A stretch of DNA of 64,000 bases from Bemisia tabaci (taxonomy: Eukaryota > Arthropoda > Insecta > Hemiptera > Aleyrodidae): NCBI RefSeq assembly GCF_918797505.1, contig NC_092793.1, forward strand, positions 744,001 through 808,000, read 5' to 3'. Below are positions 45,561-56,229 of the stretch, piece after piece. How positions within the stretch are numbered: the stretch's first letter is position 1; every line of letters begins with the position of its first letter. The notes beneath the pieces were generated by a model. The model saw only the letters and a list, made by a program, of their open reading frames with translations, was not told the DNA's origin and made no database searches. The translations under genes were made by a program, and so were the position numbers.

Positions 45561-47080
45561 TTATTTTATGATATCTTTGACACAAAATGGAGCCTTCAAT
45601 AACGGAGTTATGGCAAAGAATGTTTGTACATCATCATTTCGAAAAAATCGCACAGATTTCAATATTTCTAAAAGATAATAAGTAATAGAATGTTTTTCTG
45701 ATAATTTTTCTTTTATCACCGGTAATTCAATCAGTAGCAATTATGTTGCATAACCTACAAGTTGAAGGGTAAAATAAACCATTGCATAACCCGCAGATTG
45801 AAGGGGCTACATGCAATACCTCGTATTATTAGAATTGTATAACCTGCATATTGAAGGAGTAACATTACCCTGCCATTTCGTTGAACAATTTTTACAACGT
45901 TGCCTTATTGTACAATACCCGCCATACAGCATTGTACTTTAATTCGTTTTTTTTTCTATGTAAAAAAAAAATCATCACTTCAAAGGAGCATTTTCTACGA
46001 CCCCGGGTTATCCGCAATGGAATTTTACGTTTTTCTGATTCCCTTGATCTGTAGTAACTAAAACCAGACATCACATCGTTGTGCGATCCACGAACAGACA
46101 GCTAGTTCACGATGAATTTTGAACTCTGGACGGAGCGAGGACCGCAATTTACGAAGGCCACAAAGAAAACCGCGTATACACATAAGATAGGTATGTGTCA
46201 TAGACGTGTTAATAACATCAGACATACAACCGGTTAATAGTAAAAGTCAAGAATCCATTTATTCAAACAAGCATAAAAACTCGTATATACATATAAGATA
46301 CGCATAATGCGACTAAGGTAAAAGTTGGATTTTCTCGAAAACGAAAAGTCGTATCAAAATTTGGTCTGAACAGTTTTCCGATCTTCGATAGTGTAAAAGA
46401 ATCATATCGGGCTGGGGTGGATTGGAGGAGGGTAATTTTCCGAAAATATTTTCCAGCGTAGGACTTAGAAAATGTTTTAATATCCCGAATCAGACCCTCC
46501 TCTCCAATCACCGAAACCAGCCCCATCCTGGAGGCTATGGTCTATTGATCCCGAAAATTTTACAAGTTTTCGATTCATCAAACTGAATTGCAATATACAA
46601 TCCCAGTTGCTTATTCCAAAACACAAGGTTCGGATCCACATTTCCAAGCGCACACCACTAACAATTGAAATTCCCGGATCAGACGCTACTCTGCACTCAC
46701 TGATACCAGTCCCATCCTGGAGGATATGGTCTATGCGACTTAGGTAAAAGTTGGATTTTCTCGAAAACTAAAAGTCGTATCAAAATTCGGTCTGTACAGT
46801 TTTCCGATCTTCGATAGTGTAAAAGAATCGCATCGGTCCGCTACGGATCGGAGGAGGGTAATTTTCCGAAAATTGTTTAATTTCCCGAATCAGACCCTAC
46901 TCTCCAGTATCCGATACCAGACCCATACTGTAGGAGACGGTCTTTCGAAACCGAAAATTTTTACAAGTCCGAAAATCCGAATTTTTTGCACAATCTGACA
47001 ACATTGTATCGAAACATTAACTAATTTCTCGAACCATCTGGCAACACCGTAAAATGCGATGTTGCAAAATTTCACCCATA
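45561..47080. repeat. Interior modules: three copies of a ~60-bp block
   Basis: A block reading CAGACxCTxCTCTxCA...GATACCAGxCCCATxCTG...GGTCT occurs at 46486-46547, 46677-46738 and 46884-46945. Longer direct similarity links 46312-46460 with 46735-46880 (AAAAGTTGGATTTTCTCG). 45780-45935 (GATTGAAGGGGCTACATGCAATAC ... CCATACAGCATTGTA) is repeated in direct orientation at 47770-47895. No gene. Confidence 0.65.
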
Positions 47081-47697
47081 ATGGGCCTGTTGCAAACTTT
47101 TGCTAGAGCAAAACTAAGAGTTGTTTCCTGCAGATAATGCCTCAAAAATCACGATGAGCGCATCGGCAAAGTCTGAAATGCACTCATAACTTCACAATCT
47201 GCGTAAGAAATTTGCGGTTTTTTGAGCTTCCCGCTTCGAAAACGATACTACGGTACAGGTGAACATTTTGTTAGAGGAGTCGTTCCATTGGCGACAATAC
47301 TCATCATGGCCGACGCCAGTCCGCCAAAACACGTGTGATGGGACGAGATAACACCCGAACAGGATTAAACCATATAACAATCGGCGTGTTTACGTTCATA
47401 TTTTCCTCGCCCGCCTTAATTGACCTTGAACTCTCCTCGAATTACGCGAGGAACTGCGCAAGCGTCGGCCATGATGAATTTTGCCGACTTTGGAGCGACT
47501 TCTCTAACAAAATGTTCACCTGTGCAGTAGTATCGTTTTTGATGCGGGAAGCTCAAAATAACGCAAATTTCTCACGCAGATTGTGAATTTATGAGTGCAT
47601 TTCAGACTTTGCCGATGCGCTCATCGTGATTTTTGAGGCATTATCTATAGGAAACAACTCTTCATTCTGCTCTAGCAAAAGTTTGCAACAGGCCCAT
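47081..47697. mobile_element. TA-flanked MITE, 617 bp
   Basis: Ends ATGGGCCTGTTGCAAACTTT and AAAGTTTGCAACAGGCCCAT are exact inverted repeats, each next to TA (47079-47080 and 47698-47699), fitting Tc1/mariner targeting. Arms of about 200 bp pair (CAATCTGCGTxAGAAATTTGCG). No coding. It is nested within the interior of the 8.8-kb element. Confidence 0.8.
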
Positions 47698-49174
47698 TAA
47701 ATCATTTATTTAAGTGCACCGTCCGGCAACGTTGTAACCGCCATCTTTAAGAATACACCATTGCAGAACCCGCAGATTGAAGGGGCTACAGTACACTATT
47801 GCATAACCCGCATATTGAAGGGGCAACATGCAATACTTTTACTTTTACAGCGTTGCCATATTGAATAATAATCACCATACAACACTGTAATTTAATTCGT
47901 ATTTTTCTGCCCAATTTGGCTAAAAACTTTTGCGCTTAAATTCCTGTTTTCACCCTACTCACGTAGGGTGTAATGAAAACCCCGTGCTCTTTCAGTTGGT
48001 ATATTCTTCTTCTTTTATTATTCGATTGCATATTTCAAAAAGAATCAGAATGGAATTGCACTTTTTCTCAATTTTTGTATATTTTGAGAAGATCAAAAAG
48101 TTAATTCGTTCTAAGTGTCGTGCTAATTAGCTAATTTTTTCTTGCGATTTTTGACAAACAAGAGAGGTCAAAGAGGACTAAGTAAACAGAACATCTTTAA
48201 ATCGAAGAATGCAAAAGCAGTTCAAGCGGAGATTACGAAAAACACCGTTATTATTGTACGGAAATCAACAAAAAAATTTCCTTTCGAAAACCTAGAAATT
48301 CGTCCGAATATAGCTGAAATTTCGAAAAATTTCAGAGAGAAGACTTTTGAACTGTACGGTGACGGAGGGGGGAGGGGTTTCAACGCTCCCATGATTCTTT
48401 GGTGGTAGGGGGGCCGAGATAACCTGGCCTTGCCTATGCCGATGATATTTTCTTTCAGTTTATTGTTCTATTTTTGTAAGAATTTGAAGAATCATTCAGC
48501 TTGACTATCATCACAATTTTACACTCAAAACTTAATGTTTGTTTACTTTTCCTATTTCTTAATCCATAATTTAAGCACGTAGTGGCACTATTGTAAGGCA
48601 GGAAGATTCCCTGGCGTTCTCTCCTCTGCAGAGTTATGATTCCTTTTGTTACCGTCGAGTATTTGAATTTGACCATTTCTAAGAGGCAGATTAATTACTT
48701 CACCAACATCTTCCTCTTTTTCCCGACTTCCATTACTTTCAAATATCTTACTTTGGAAACAGATTTAAACAATTCTTGTTCGTCGAATCAAAAAAAATTC
48801 GCTAATGGTGGAAGAACTAACTTGGAGATGCGGTTTTTTTCGGTCGAAATTTACTACCATGCGGAGCACAAATCATATCATAATGATTTTTGCTGAATAG
48901 TTTTGTATCTCAAACAAATGTTTCCCTCAGGACTTTTACGGTCCGTGAACAATTGCTGACTTAAGGCACACAATAACCGAGGATATGCTATAGTACTGCC
49001 TAACTTTCAGTGCAAGACCAGACTGTCAATTAATTACGCAATTCAAACTCATGTTGGTATTCTTTCAAGATTTACAAATGAATTTAAATACGTACAAACT
49101 AAGTTTTTTGTCAAAATAATCCTATCATTTTCCACCTTTCCTCCGTTATTGCAAAACTTCCCAGAAAAAACATC
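47698..49174. other. Interior of the 8.8-kb element, no gene recognised
   Basis: An open frame at 48142-48408 (Lys/Asn-rich) has no motif. The rest is AT-rich with frequent stops. 47755-47925 contains the direct repeat noted at 45780-45935. Confidence 0.45.
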
Positions 49175-50300
49175 AAAAACGGCTAGTCGCTCTTCCAAAT
49201 CATATCTAATTCATATCACGTCTTATTCCAGGTAAGAAATACCCCAAGACCAAAAGAGAATATGCTGTTATGATGTTTTGTGCGAATTTCTGTCCCGTTT
49301 TCCCGCCGTACTTACAGACTTTACCGATGAAAATTCATCCTGATAAACAAATTAAGTTTTATGGGAGGTGAGATAACCCTCTATACATCGCGATCTATCG
49401 AAAATCTGTCTTAGAATCGGGGAAATCACGCAAGATCACGTCCACTTAGGTTGCATAAGGCGCGGCGCGGCGATGAATCGGGTCAAAACGCCTACCAACG
49501 GAAAGAGCTTGTCACGGGGGTGCGCTTAAAATTGTGCTAATGGATTTATTTATCGTTGCACAAAAATGGTCATGGTATCATTTTAAACGTCAGAGAATGA
49601 TCTTTCTACAAAACACGAGAGGAGGTTTGTTTGTCCCCCCGATTGAAAATTATTCGTCGTTGTAAATTTTGGAAATTTGAACGTTTTCTGTTCTTTTGAA
49701 CAATATTAAAATACCCGGAAAATTCGGAGGAGAAACGTTAACTACGTTACACTACGTCCGTTACACTAGTTAACTTTCAACATAGCTTTTAAACAAGCCC
49801 AAAATAATGAAAATCGGACGAGAATGTGCCGAGATATAGCGCGCGTATGACTTGCGTAGCGTATAAAAATCGTTTTGGTATCAAATTGAACGTGACATAA
49901 TTTCCCATCGCCGTTACTGAAGACGAAAACGACATTTTCCCGCGCGTTGAATAATCAAACGCTCTTGAAAATTAGGTGAAATTTCAAAATTTCAAAATTT
50001 TCCTAATGAACTTTCATGTGTGCCTTGGGCGAAAAAATTTATGAGGTAGGCTTCTGTAGAAGCATTTTAGCTTTAAAACGGGACCAAGAGAACGAAAATT
50101 GAACACGTTGTTTCCGAGATATAGCGCTCTGAAAAAACGCTTGCCGCCCATCTTTAACGGCCGTCATCTTGGTTCCTGCACGGACCCCAGAGTGGTTCCC
50201 CTTCTAAAAGGGGACCATACCCTTCTTATGATCATAAGAATGATCCCCGAAAGCGGCAATTTCCAATAAAAAAGTGCAGGGCTTTTTTCGTGCACCCTGC
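49175..50300 (-). repeat. Right arm, uninterrupted
   Basis: Reverse complement of the left arm pieces 41485-42240 and 45148-45560. It provides the pre-insertion reference for the left arm. Divergence between the arms is visible (perhaps 10%), so this element is older than the hAT-type MITE at 35212. Confidence 0.85.
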
Positions 50301-50489
50301 ACACTATGGATGCTTTCAAATAAGAGTCTAATCTAAGGTCCAACTTCCCCCAAAATTTTATTTTAAATTTTTTGGCCAACCAAACTTAATCTTGACCAAT
50401 AATAAGATGCAGAATCAGGAAATACAGCTCGTCAAGCTTAATAGTTAAGCTAAAACCTGAAATTTGATCATGAAATGTATCACTGCAAG

Positions 50490-51835
50490 AAAGAGCGACG
50501 CCAAGAATGACACAATTTGGGCCAGAAGGGATTTTTCTGAAACCGGGCCCAAACGATACCTTATGATACCCTAAAACTCTGGTAAAAATATTAGCTTGAG
50601 TATACGCACGGTTTTTGAGAAATGAGAGGGCAAAGTTGCCAAATCGCCATCATTCTGGACAGCATTTCTACAGCAAAAAGACGGGAAAAATGGATGAAAA
50701 AGTTACACCTTTGATGGGTTTCGGCTGTAAATGTTCTCATTGGGCCCCCAAACATTTAACTGTGTTCAGTTTCAAAAATTTTGGTCGCACAGTGGTCCAA
50801 AATGGGGAGAAATCGTCGACAAATCAGGATTCTTTGTCAAATTTTTAGAAATGGAAGTAAAATTGTCGGTCTGCTGCAGTTTTCATGGCTAACAATGTTC
50901 TTATCGGTCCTCAATGCATGAAATTGTGTTCAGCTTCACAAATTTACATCGCACAGTGGTCAAAAATGGGGGAATTAGTGGACAAATTAAGATCCTCTGT
51001 CAAACTTTTTAAAAATGAAGTGAAACTGTTGGTCCCCAGTAGAGTTTAGATCCCGGAAAAATTCATGTTTTTAATTTTTTTAATTATTACTACATGTCAG
51101 ACCGTAAAATTGTTTATAGAACGTTGTTATAGAATAGACTTTGTAGCATTATCTCAATAAAATATGCAAACTTTCAGAAATTTAAAAAAAAGAAGGAAAA
51201 ATGGAGAGAAAAATTAAAAAAAGATTTAAATAGTCAAAAAAAGAATTAAAAGAATTTTTCCGGGATCTAAAGTCTACTGGGGACCAACAGTTTCACTTCA
51301 TTTTTAAAAAGTTTGACAGAGGATCTTAATTTGTCCACTAATTCCCCCATTTTTGACCACTGTGCGATGTATATTTGTGAAGCTGAACACAATTTCATGC
51401 ATTGAGGACCGATAAGAACATTGTTAGCCATGAAAACTGCAGCAGACCGACAATTTTACTTCCATTTCTAAAAATTTGACAAAGAATCCTGATTTGTCGA
51501 CGATTTCTCCCCATTTTGGACCACTGTGCGACCAAAATTTTTGAAACTGAACACAGTTAAATGTTTGGGGGCCCAATGAGAACATTTACAGCCGAAACCC
51601 ATCAAAGGTGTAACTTTTTCGTCCATTTTCCCGTCTTTTTGCTGTAGAAATGCTGTCCAGAATGATGGCGATTTGGCAACTTTGCCCCCTCATTTCTCAA
51701 AAACCGTGCGTATACTCAAGCTAATATTTTTACCAGAGTTTTAGGGTATCATAAGGTATCGTTTGGGCCCGGTTTCAGAAAAATCCCTTCTGGCCCAAAT
51801 TGTGCCAAAAAACGGTCGTTTTTGGCGTCGCTCTT
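50490..51835. repeat. 1.35-kb near-perfect palindrome
   Basis: Arms 50490-51058 and 51262-51835 are inverted copies (GGGCCCAAACGATACCTTATG / CATAAGGTATCGTTTGGGCCC; CGACAATTTTACTTCCATTT / AAATGGAAGTAAAATTGTCG). A 200-bp AT-rich spacer separates them. The tips are near AAGAGCGACGCCA / TGGCGTCGCTCTT. Most likely a hairpin-forming MITE. No coding, and target duplication not resolved. Confidence 0.85.
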
Positions 51836-52219
51836 TGCTCAAATTTTATCAGATTTCCCAAATATTCGCCTCAAACGTGATGCACAGCATCTCTCTTTGA
51901 AAATTGACCGAAATATTTATGATAGTATTGTCAAGCACTAAATTAAAGTAAAATTGAAAAAATTAAACCATTCTACATCTTGCAGAACTAAAACAAATGA
52001 GGAATTTTTTTTTATTAGAATAAGATATTTTCGCTTTGCCCAAATAAGGATCATCTGCCTGAAAGATTAGCAACACAACTTTTAACACAATGAAAATTTC
52101 ATGAAGTTTCAATGGAAATGACATTCTGTCATTATTTAGTTCGCCAATATTTTCTTTTTTAAAGCATTAGTGTCTGTTTACACTCCGTATCCGAACGAAA
52201 GGGTACGAAGTGACCATTA
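51836..52219. other. Utp4 intron, nothing recognised
   Basis: AT-rich intronic sequence without a gene or a repeat copy that I can identify. Confidence 0.5.
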
Positions 52220-52573
52220 ACACGTAAGGGTGGAAAAAACGTCCTTTCGGGGCGCAGCGCCTCTCCGGGGTGGTCGGGGTCGGTAATTTTCCGGAGTTAA
52301 GCTCCGGCCGCCGGGGGGGCCGCCCGGGTGCCGAATTCCGAGCCGAAAAGACGAAGGGGGCGGGAGCGGTGTCAGTTTTTCCGAAAAAACCCTTGAGGGC
52401 TGCAGCAACCCCCCGGAGGGTCGGACCGGAAAAACCCGCGGAGGGACGGTAGAGCCGGCCGCCGGAATCACGCCGAACAAATTTCAAGAGCGTAGGACAC
52501 GGGAGGACCGAGGGACGGGGCCGGAAATCTCAAGGTCACGAAATCCGTCCAATCCTTTTATTATAATATATAG
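52220..52573 (-). mobile_element. GC-rich island with Helitron-like 5' end
   Basis: Minus strand: TCTATATATTATAATAAAAGG at 52573 opens the segment. GGATTTCGTGACCTTGAGATTT and 300 bp of very GC-rich sequence follow, ending near a GGCGCTGCGCC hairpin at about 52255. The layout parallels 540-723. Open minus-strand frames (52167-52487) reflect base composition. No CTRR terminus is clear, so the call is structural only. Confidence 0.45.
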
Positions 52574-52991
52574 ATTTTTCCCTAGAATACGTCTTATGCT
52601 TCCAAAGGTACCAATCTGTTTTAACATTACCTCTCGCTAAATGGTACGTTTTTCTCCTTTTAGTTGTGGCGGGTGTTAGATCAGCCTTTTGTAATTATTT
52701 AAAGGCATGAAGGGGTGGCTTACAGAGGGGAGGGGGGAGGGATGTAGGTTGAAAAATTAAAAACAGGTGTCTGACATACTTTATGGACGGCTCCTTATGG
52801 AATTTGTGTAACCTATTTTTTCTGATAGCTAGGGCTGGGCTACCTCCTTTGCAGTGATACTACCATTATCATTATGCAAGAAATTTTGATTTTTACAGTA
52901 GCTTGGAAAGCTCTGTTTTCAGTGTGAGCAATCAGCCGTCATCGATGTTATTTCTGCATTATAGAGTAGGACTACCTTTTTTTTGTTACAG
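52574..52991. other. Utp4 intron, acceptor side
   Basis: A G-rich stretch lies at 52715-52745. The poly-T acceptor tract before TTACAG at 52991 introduces the next exon. No gene otherwise. Confidence 0.5.
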
Positions 52992-53174
52992 CTGATAGAG
53001 TATGATCTCGAAGCCTGTAAATACACGAAGTTTACACAAACGTTTTCCAATGAACACCTCAGGCAGTGGACAGCTCGGTGTTTCCCCATAGAAGGAATAA
53101 TTTTTGATAGAAAAGATCAGAATATCTTCATGATATACAACGATTCAACAATCTGTGTTATTGACAAAGAAAAG
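52992..53174 (+). CDS. Utp4: Utp4 exon (LIEYDLEACKYTKFTQTF ... CVIDKEK)
   Basis: Acceptor TTTGTTACAG, donor AAG|GTAAGA. Sixty-one codons, phase 0 at both ends. The first residues (IEYDLEACKYTxFTQ) match the family's E-Y/F-x-I/L...T.W strand, and FDRKDQNIFMIYNDSTICVIDK matches the F-x-x-x-x-x-x-I-x-x-x-x-D-x-x-x-x-x-IDK segment near the C-terminus of cirhin. The ORF runs on past the donor to a stop at 53214, but the GTAAGA donor and expected length indicate that another exon follows. Confidence 0.9.
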
Positions 53175-53224
53175 GTAAGAAATAACACAATGAAGCATGA
53201 CTTTTGGCAAATTTAACTAAATTC

Positions 53225-54045
53225 TTGCAAGAAACATGATGCTGCCCCTGTTTTACTCTGAAACGGACTCACAAGCCCAAAAAAAGCTCTCAACGTTTAG
53301 GTTGTAATTGAGGGGATCCTCTACGCCACGCTGAGAGTCCACCTCTGTGTTTAATTGAACTCTCCATGTATGTACTAATAAGAAGCAAATATGCCAGCAG
53401 GAGTGTCACTTTTCACAGGGACTCAAAGGCTGGAATCACTGTAACCCTGTGAATTCATCTGCTCCCCATATGTGCTTTGAGTGCTTGACTGGATACAGAG
53501 GTTGACTCTAGAGTACCTTTACAGACAGAGTATGGCCATTCATATCTTTTTACCACAGAAAAACTGTGCCGCTTTCTGATTGGTCATTGAGTTTTTAGGC
53601 TTCATGATGCTCTTGCGGCCGTAATGAAACAAACAACATGGCAACTCACTGTAACATTGATAAGAAGCTAAAATTGGACAAAAATTTCAATTATACGGCA
53701 ATTTTAATTTAAAATTGCATATCTACAAATAACACATGAAAACACTGTTAAATCGCCTTTTGCCTTTATTGCAGGAGGATGTAAGATGCGCATAACCTCA
53801 AACTTGCTTGTTGATAACAGCCATCTTGTTTGTTTATTTACGGCCATAAGAACATCGTGTCAGCCTATTTTTTCGCGACCAATGAAAAACCGGCACAGAA
53901 ATGGCCAAACTCTGTCTATTAAAGTACTTTAGTTGACCCCTGGTGTAATGTTGGAATCCCCTCCTTTACAGCCTCAACTTTGAGAGCTTTTTTTAAGCTT
54001 TGGAGTTTTTTTCAGAGAAAACAAGTGGCACCATCATGTTTCTCA
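53225..54045. mobile_element. TIR element, ~820 bp
   Basis: The left TGCAAGAAACATGATGCTGCC and right GGCACCATCATGTTTCTCACG are inverted. AAAAAGCTCTCAACGTTTAGG / CTTTGAGAGCTTTTTTTAAG and inner arms at about 53500-53640 and 53815-53930 (GCCATTCATAT, ACCAATGAAAAACCGGCACAG) also pair. One arm resembles 4366-4490. No coding; superfamily unknown. Confidence 0.7.
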
Positions 54046-54230
54046 CGAAATATCACCTATGGAAAAGTACTTGAATTGCAAAACCCTGTCACTGGTAAGA
54101 GCTCTGTTGCAGTGCTGTGCCATTGTAATGTAACCTAATATTTAGTTCCCGTATACCAAAGGCCTAACTCCGACATTTTGTGCTTTAATTTGCAGCATAG
54201 CAAGTTCCTGGTGATACTTCATTTTAAATG

Positions 54231-54475
54231 TGCCAGTAGGGCTCCCTTTTTGAAATCATTTGCATGTACTATAGTACAGCACACCGATCAACCCATGCTA
54301 TTCATCAGGCTGTCCAAATATTTTTTTCCTCGGACCCATTTTTTGTCTTTGAATCGTTATACTGTCTGTAATTGTCATTCATCAAGAAAACCAAATGATT
54401 TTGCCAGGGGAAAACCTTGAGAACATTGTCCCGTCAAAACCATATTATTTCATTTGACAGAAACCTCAAATAAGC
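54231..54475 (+). repeat. Interspersed repeat family B, copy 2
   Basis: Direct-orientation copy of the family found inverted at 16287-16545. Divergence is about 20-25% by eye. No coding. Confidence 0.65.
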
Positions 54476-54823
54476 TTTTCTATGCTAGAACGACTCAAAT
54501 CCAGAAGCTTCTCTTCCGCAGCAACTTTTTAGCCTATCAGCGTTTTACGCTGCTGTAGAGTCCTCTATAGTCCATCACGAAACCTGAGACTTTGTATTTG
54601 GCATTAAAATCCGTAAATTGGCAACGCCCCAGTCTCTCGCGCGATGATCCGACCTTTTTTTACCCAGCACCTGTTTTGTTCACTGATGAGAGGCTGCCAA
54701 TCCGTCCATTGTGAGGGTAGGACCCCTAGGCCCGCAACTGAAATTTCTTGGCTGGTGAAAAATTCATCTTTTAGCATGAACATTTAGTTCCTGCACGAAA
54801 TTATTATAAAAACGCACTAAAAT

Positions 54824-54928
54824 TCTGTCCAGTTATCCTCATTTTAAGCTGATGCACGGCAGTTCGCCGCAAATCGCGGTCTTACGCAAATGCCGTATAT
54901 CAGCCTAAAATCAAGATAATTGGACGGA
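54824..54928. repeat. Short hairpin repeat, ~105 bp
   Basis: ATTCTGTCCAGTTATCCTCATTTTAAGCTGAT is matched in inverse by ATCAGCCTAAAATCAAGATAATTGGACGGAAT, and the inner GCACGGC/GCCGT also pairs. A small MITE or structured repeat. The flanks 54476-55553 are otherwise unremarkable. Confidence 0.65.
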
Positions 54929-55553
54929 ATCTTTAAAATTAATTTACATTCAACGTTCATGAATCAAGAATTGTCTCCCAAATTTAGCAAAAAGTATCAA
55001 TTGATTCAAATAGCAATGACATGAAAATGGTGTGTGTCCAACATTTCAGTTATTCAGCACGCTTTTTAAACATATTCATGTCGGAATGTCTTCTTGTTTT
55101 TAAGTTGAAAACCGAAAATTTCAAGCAATGAAGTTTACTCTTTTCCTTCGAAGAAATAAAATACGAATATTTGAAACTTCTCTCAAGATACCTAGTTTCC
55201 CGGTCAAGCTATCAAAATAGTTTAGCAAATGTATTGTCATGAACTTTTTGCCATCCAGGGGTCGCTGAAATATTCAACTTTTCTGTACCCATCTCCTATC
55301 ACTGCGGGTCCGATTTTCCTACTCATAAGACACTGCAAAGGTGGCATTATCAGGTTGCAAAATTATGTCAACCATCTAATGAAATGCCAAAGAGGTGTTG
55401 CTGGTTGACTCTATACCACATGCTGTGACCATTAAGGCAGAAAAGCATTGCAAAGTCCTTGAAAAACTCAAAACTTGGATCATAAGGAAATCTATTTTCC
55501 GGATGAAATCTGATGAAACGGCTTGAAAAACTGTGATTTTATTTCTAGCTCTC
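54929..55553. other. No feature recognised
   Basis: AT-rich sequence downstream of the last visible Utp4 exon, with no reading frame or repeat identified. It could be the final Utp4 intron. Confidence 0.4.
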
Positions 55554-55928
55554 TTACTTATAATTTCGTTTACTGAACCTGTCTCGAATGTTTTTGAGCA
55601 TTGGAGGACGGCTACATGCTTTTAACTCCCGATAGAATTTTTTGAATTTTTTAGAATTGAGGAAATAAAAAAATTCAAATGAGTTTCTTACATGATATTC
55701 AGTTTTACCCACAATGTGCGATAAAATTCCTGATAAAAACGTAGACGCTGCATAAAAAGGTGTATTTATGGTGCTCACAATTGGTCGGAGCGGCTTATCT
55801 CAATCCTTATGTAATTTAATTAATCCATAAATTTTTGACACGACAGCAGAACTCGATTTTAACGTATCTGTTTGAGCTTTAGTAATATACTCCTTTTTAC
55901 ACCACAAGTCGACAATAGTGGCGTTCTG

Positions 55929-56195
55929 GTGATAGGACATAATGTCCAAAAAAAATAGTCCAAAAGTAAAAACGTCCAAACCCATAATGTCCAACAAAAC
56001 ACAAAGGGCAAAACCAATAAATGTCCAACTGTGTAAATAGTCCAATAATTTTTTTTAAAAAATGAGCGTAAAAAATACAGGGTCCCGGTAAGAGCATTGA
56101 ACGGGGGAAGTCGCCATAGTTATTTTAATGTCTTGCAAAATAGAAAACTGAAAAATACATTACTCCTGCCGTTTACCCGCAATGACTTAAAAAAA

Positions 56196-56229
<34 letters not shown>

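Larger units (their letters stand above)
41472..50315. mobile_element. 8.8-kb element with ~1.1-kb inverted arms, repeatedly invaded
   Basis: The right arm (about 49175-50300) is contiguous. The left arm exists in two pieces, 41485-42240 and 45148-45560, separated by a LINE fragment that itself contains a hAT-like element. The outer tips read GGTGGGTACGA (left) and TCGTGCACCCTGCAC (right). The interior (45560-49175) is non-coding as far as can be seen, with several repeat modules and a TA-flanked MITE. It is a large non-autonomous DNA element, superfamily unknown. No clean target duplication was identified. It lies wholly in the Utp4 intron between the exons at 41162 and 52992. Confidence 0.65.
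13581..53174 (+). other. Utp4: Utp4 (cirhin) gene, seven internal exons
   Basis: Utp4/cirhin is a WD40 beta-propeller protein of the t-UTP (UtpA) subcomplex of the nucleolar small-subunit processome, needed for pre-18S rRNA transcription and processing. Seven exons with canonical AG/GT borders concatenate in phase (2, 2, 0, 0, 1-to-2, 0, 0). In order they match the central and C-terminal parts of the family: the GVDP/SVQR-HDVKAL region, the GIDGYL region, a long middle exon, and WD-like CAFSPDGNLIAYS, ALSCDGKYIIAADR and AMAINPLSNFLIVVYSD. Last comes the domain ending in a CVIDKEK stretch. Introns are about 4.5, 4.0, 8.5, 7.9, 1.9 and 11.7 kb and packed with transposons. The N-terminal WD40 repeats and the last 50-70 residues are not found in the window. 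Orthology rests on motif order recognised by eye. Confidence 0.85.

Noticed and set aside
48142..48408. 88-codon Lys/Asn-rich frame
   Set aside because: No recognised domain; it lies in the interior of a non-autonomous element and ends in G-rich low-complexity sequence.
52167..52487. Overlapping minus-strand frames in the GC island
   Set aside because: Long frames are expected at this GC content; Arg/Pro/Gly-rich translation without motifs.
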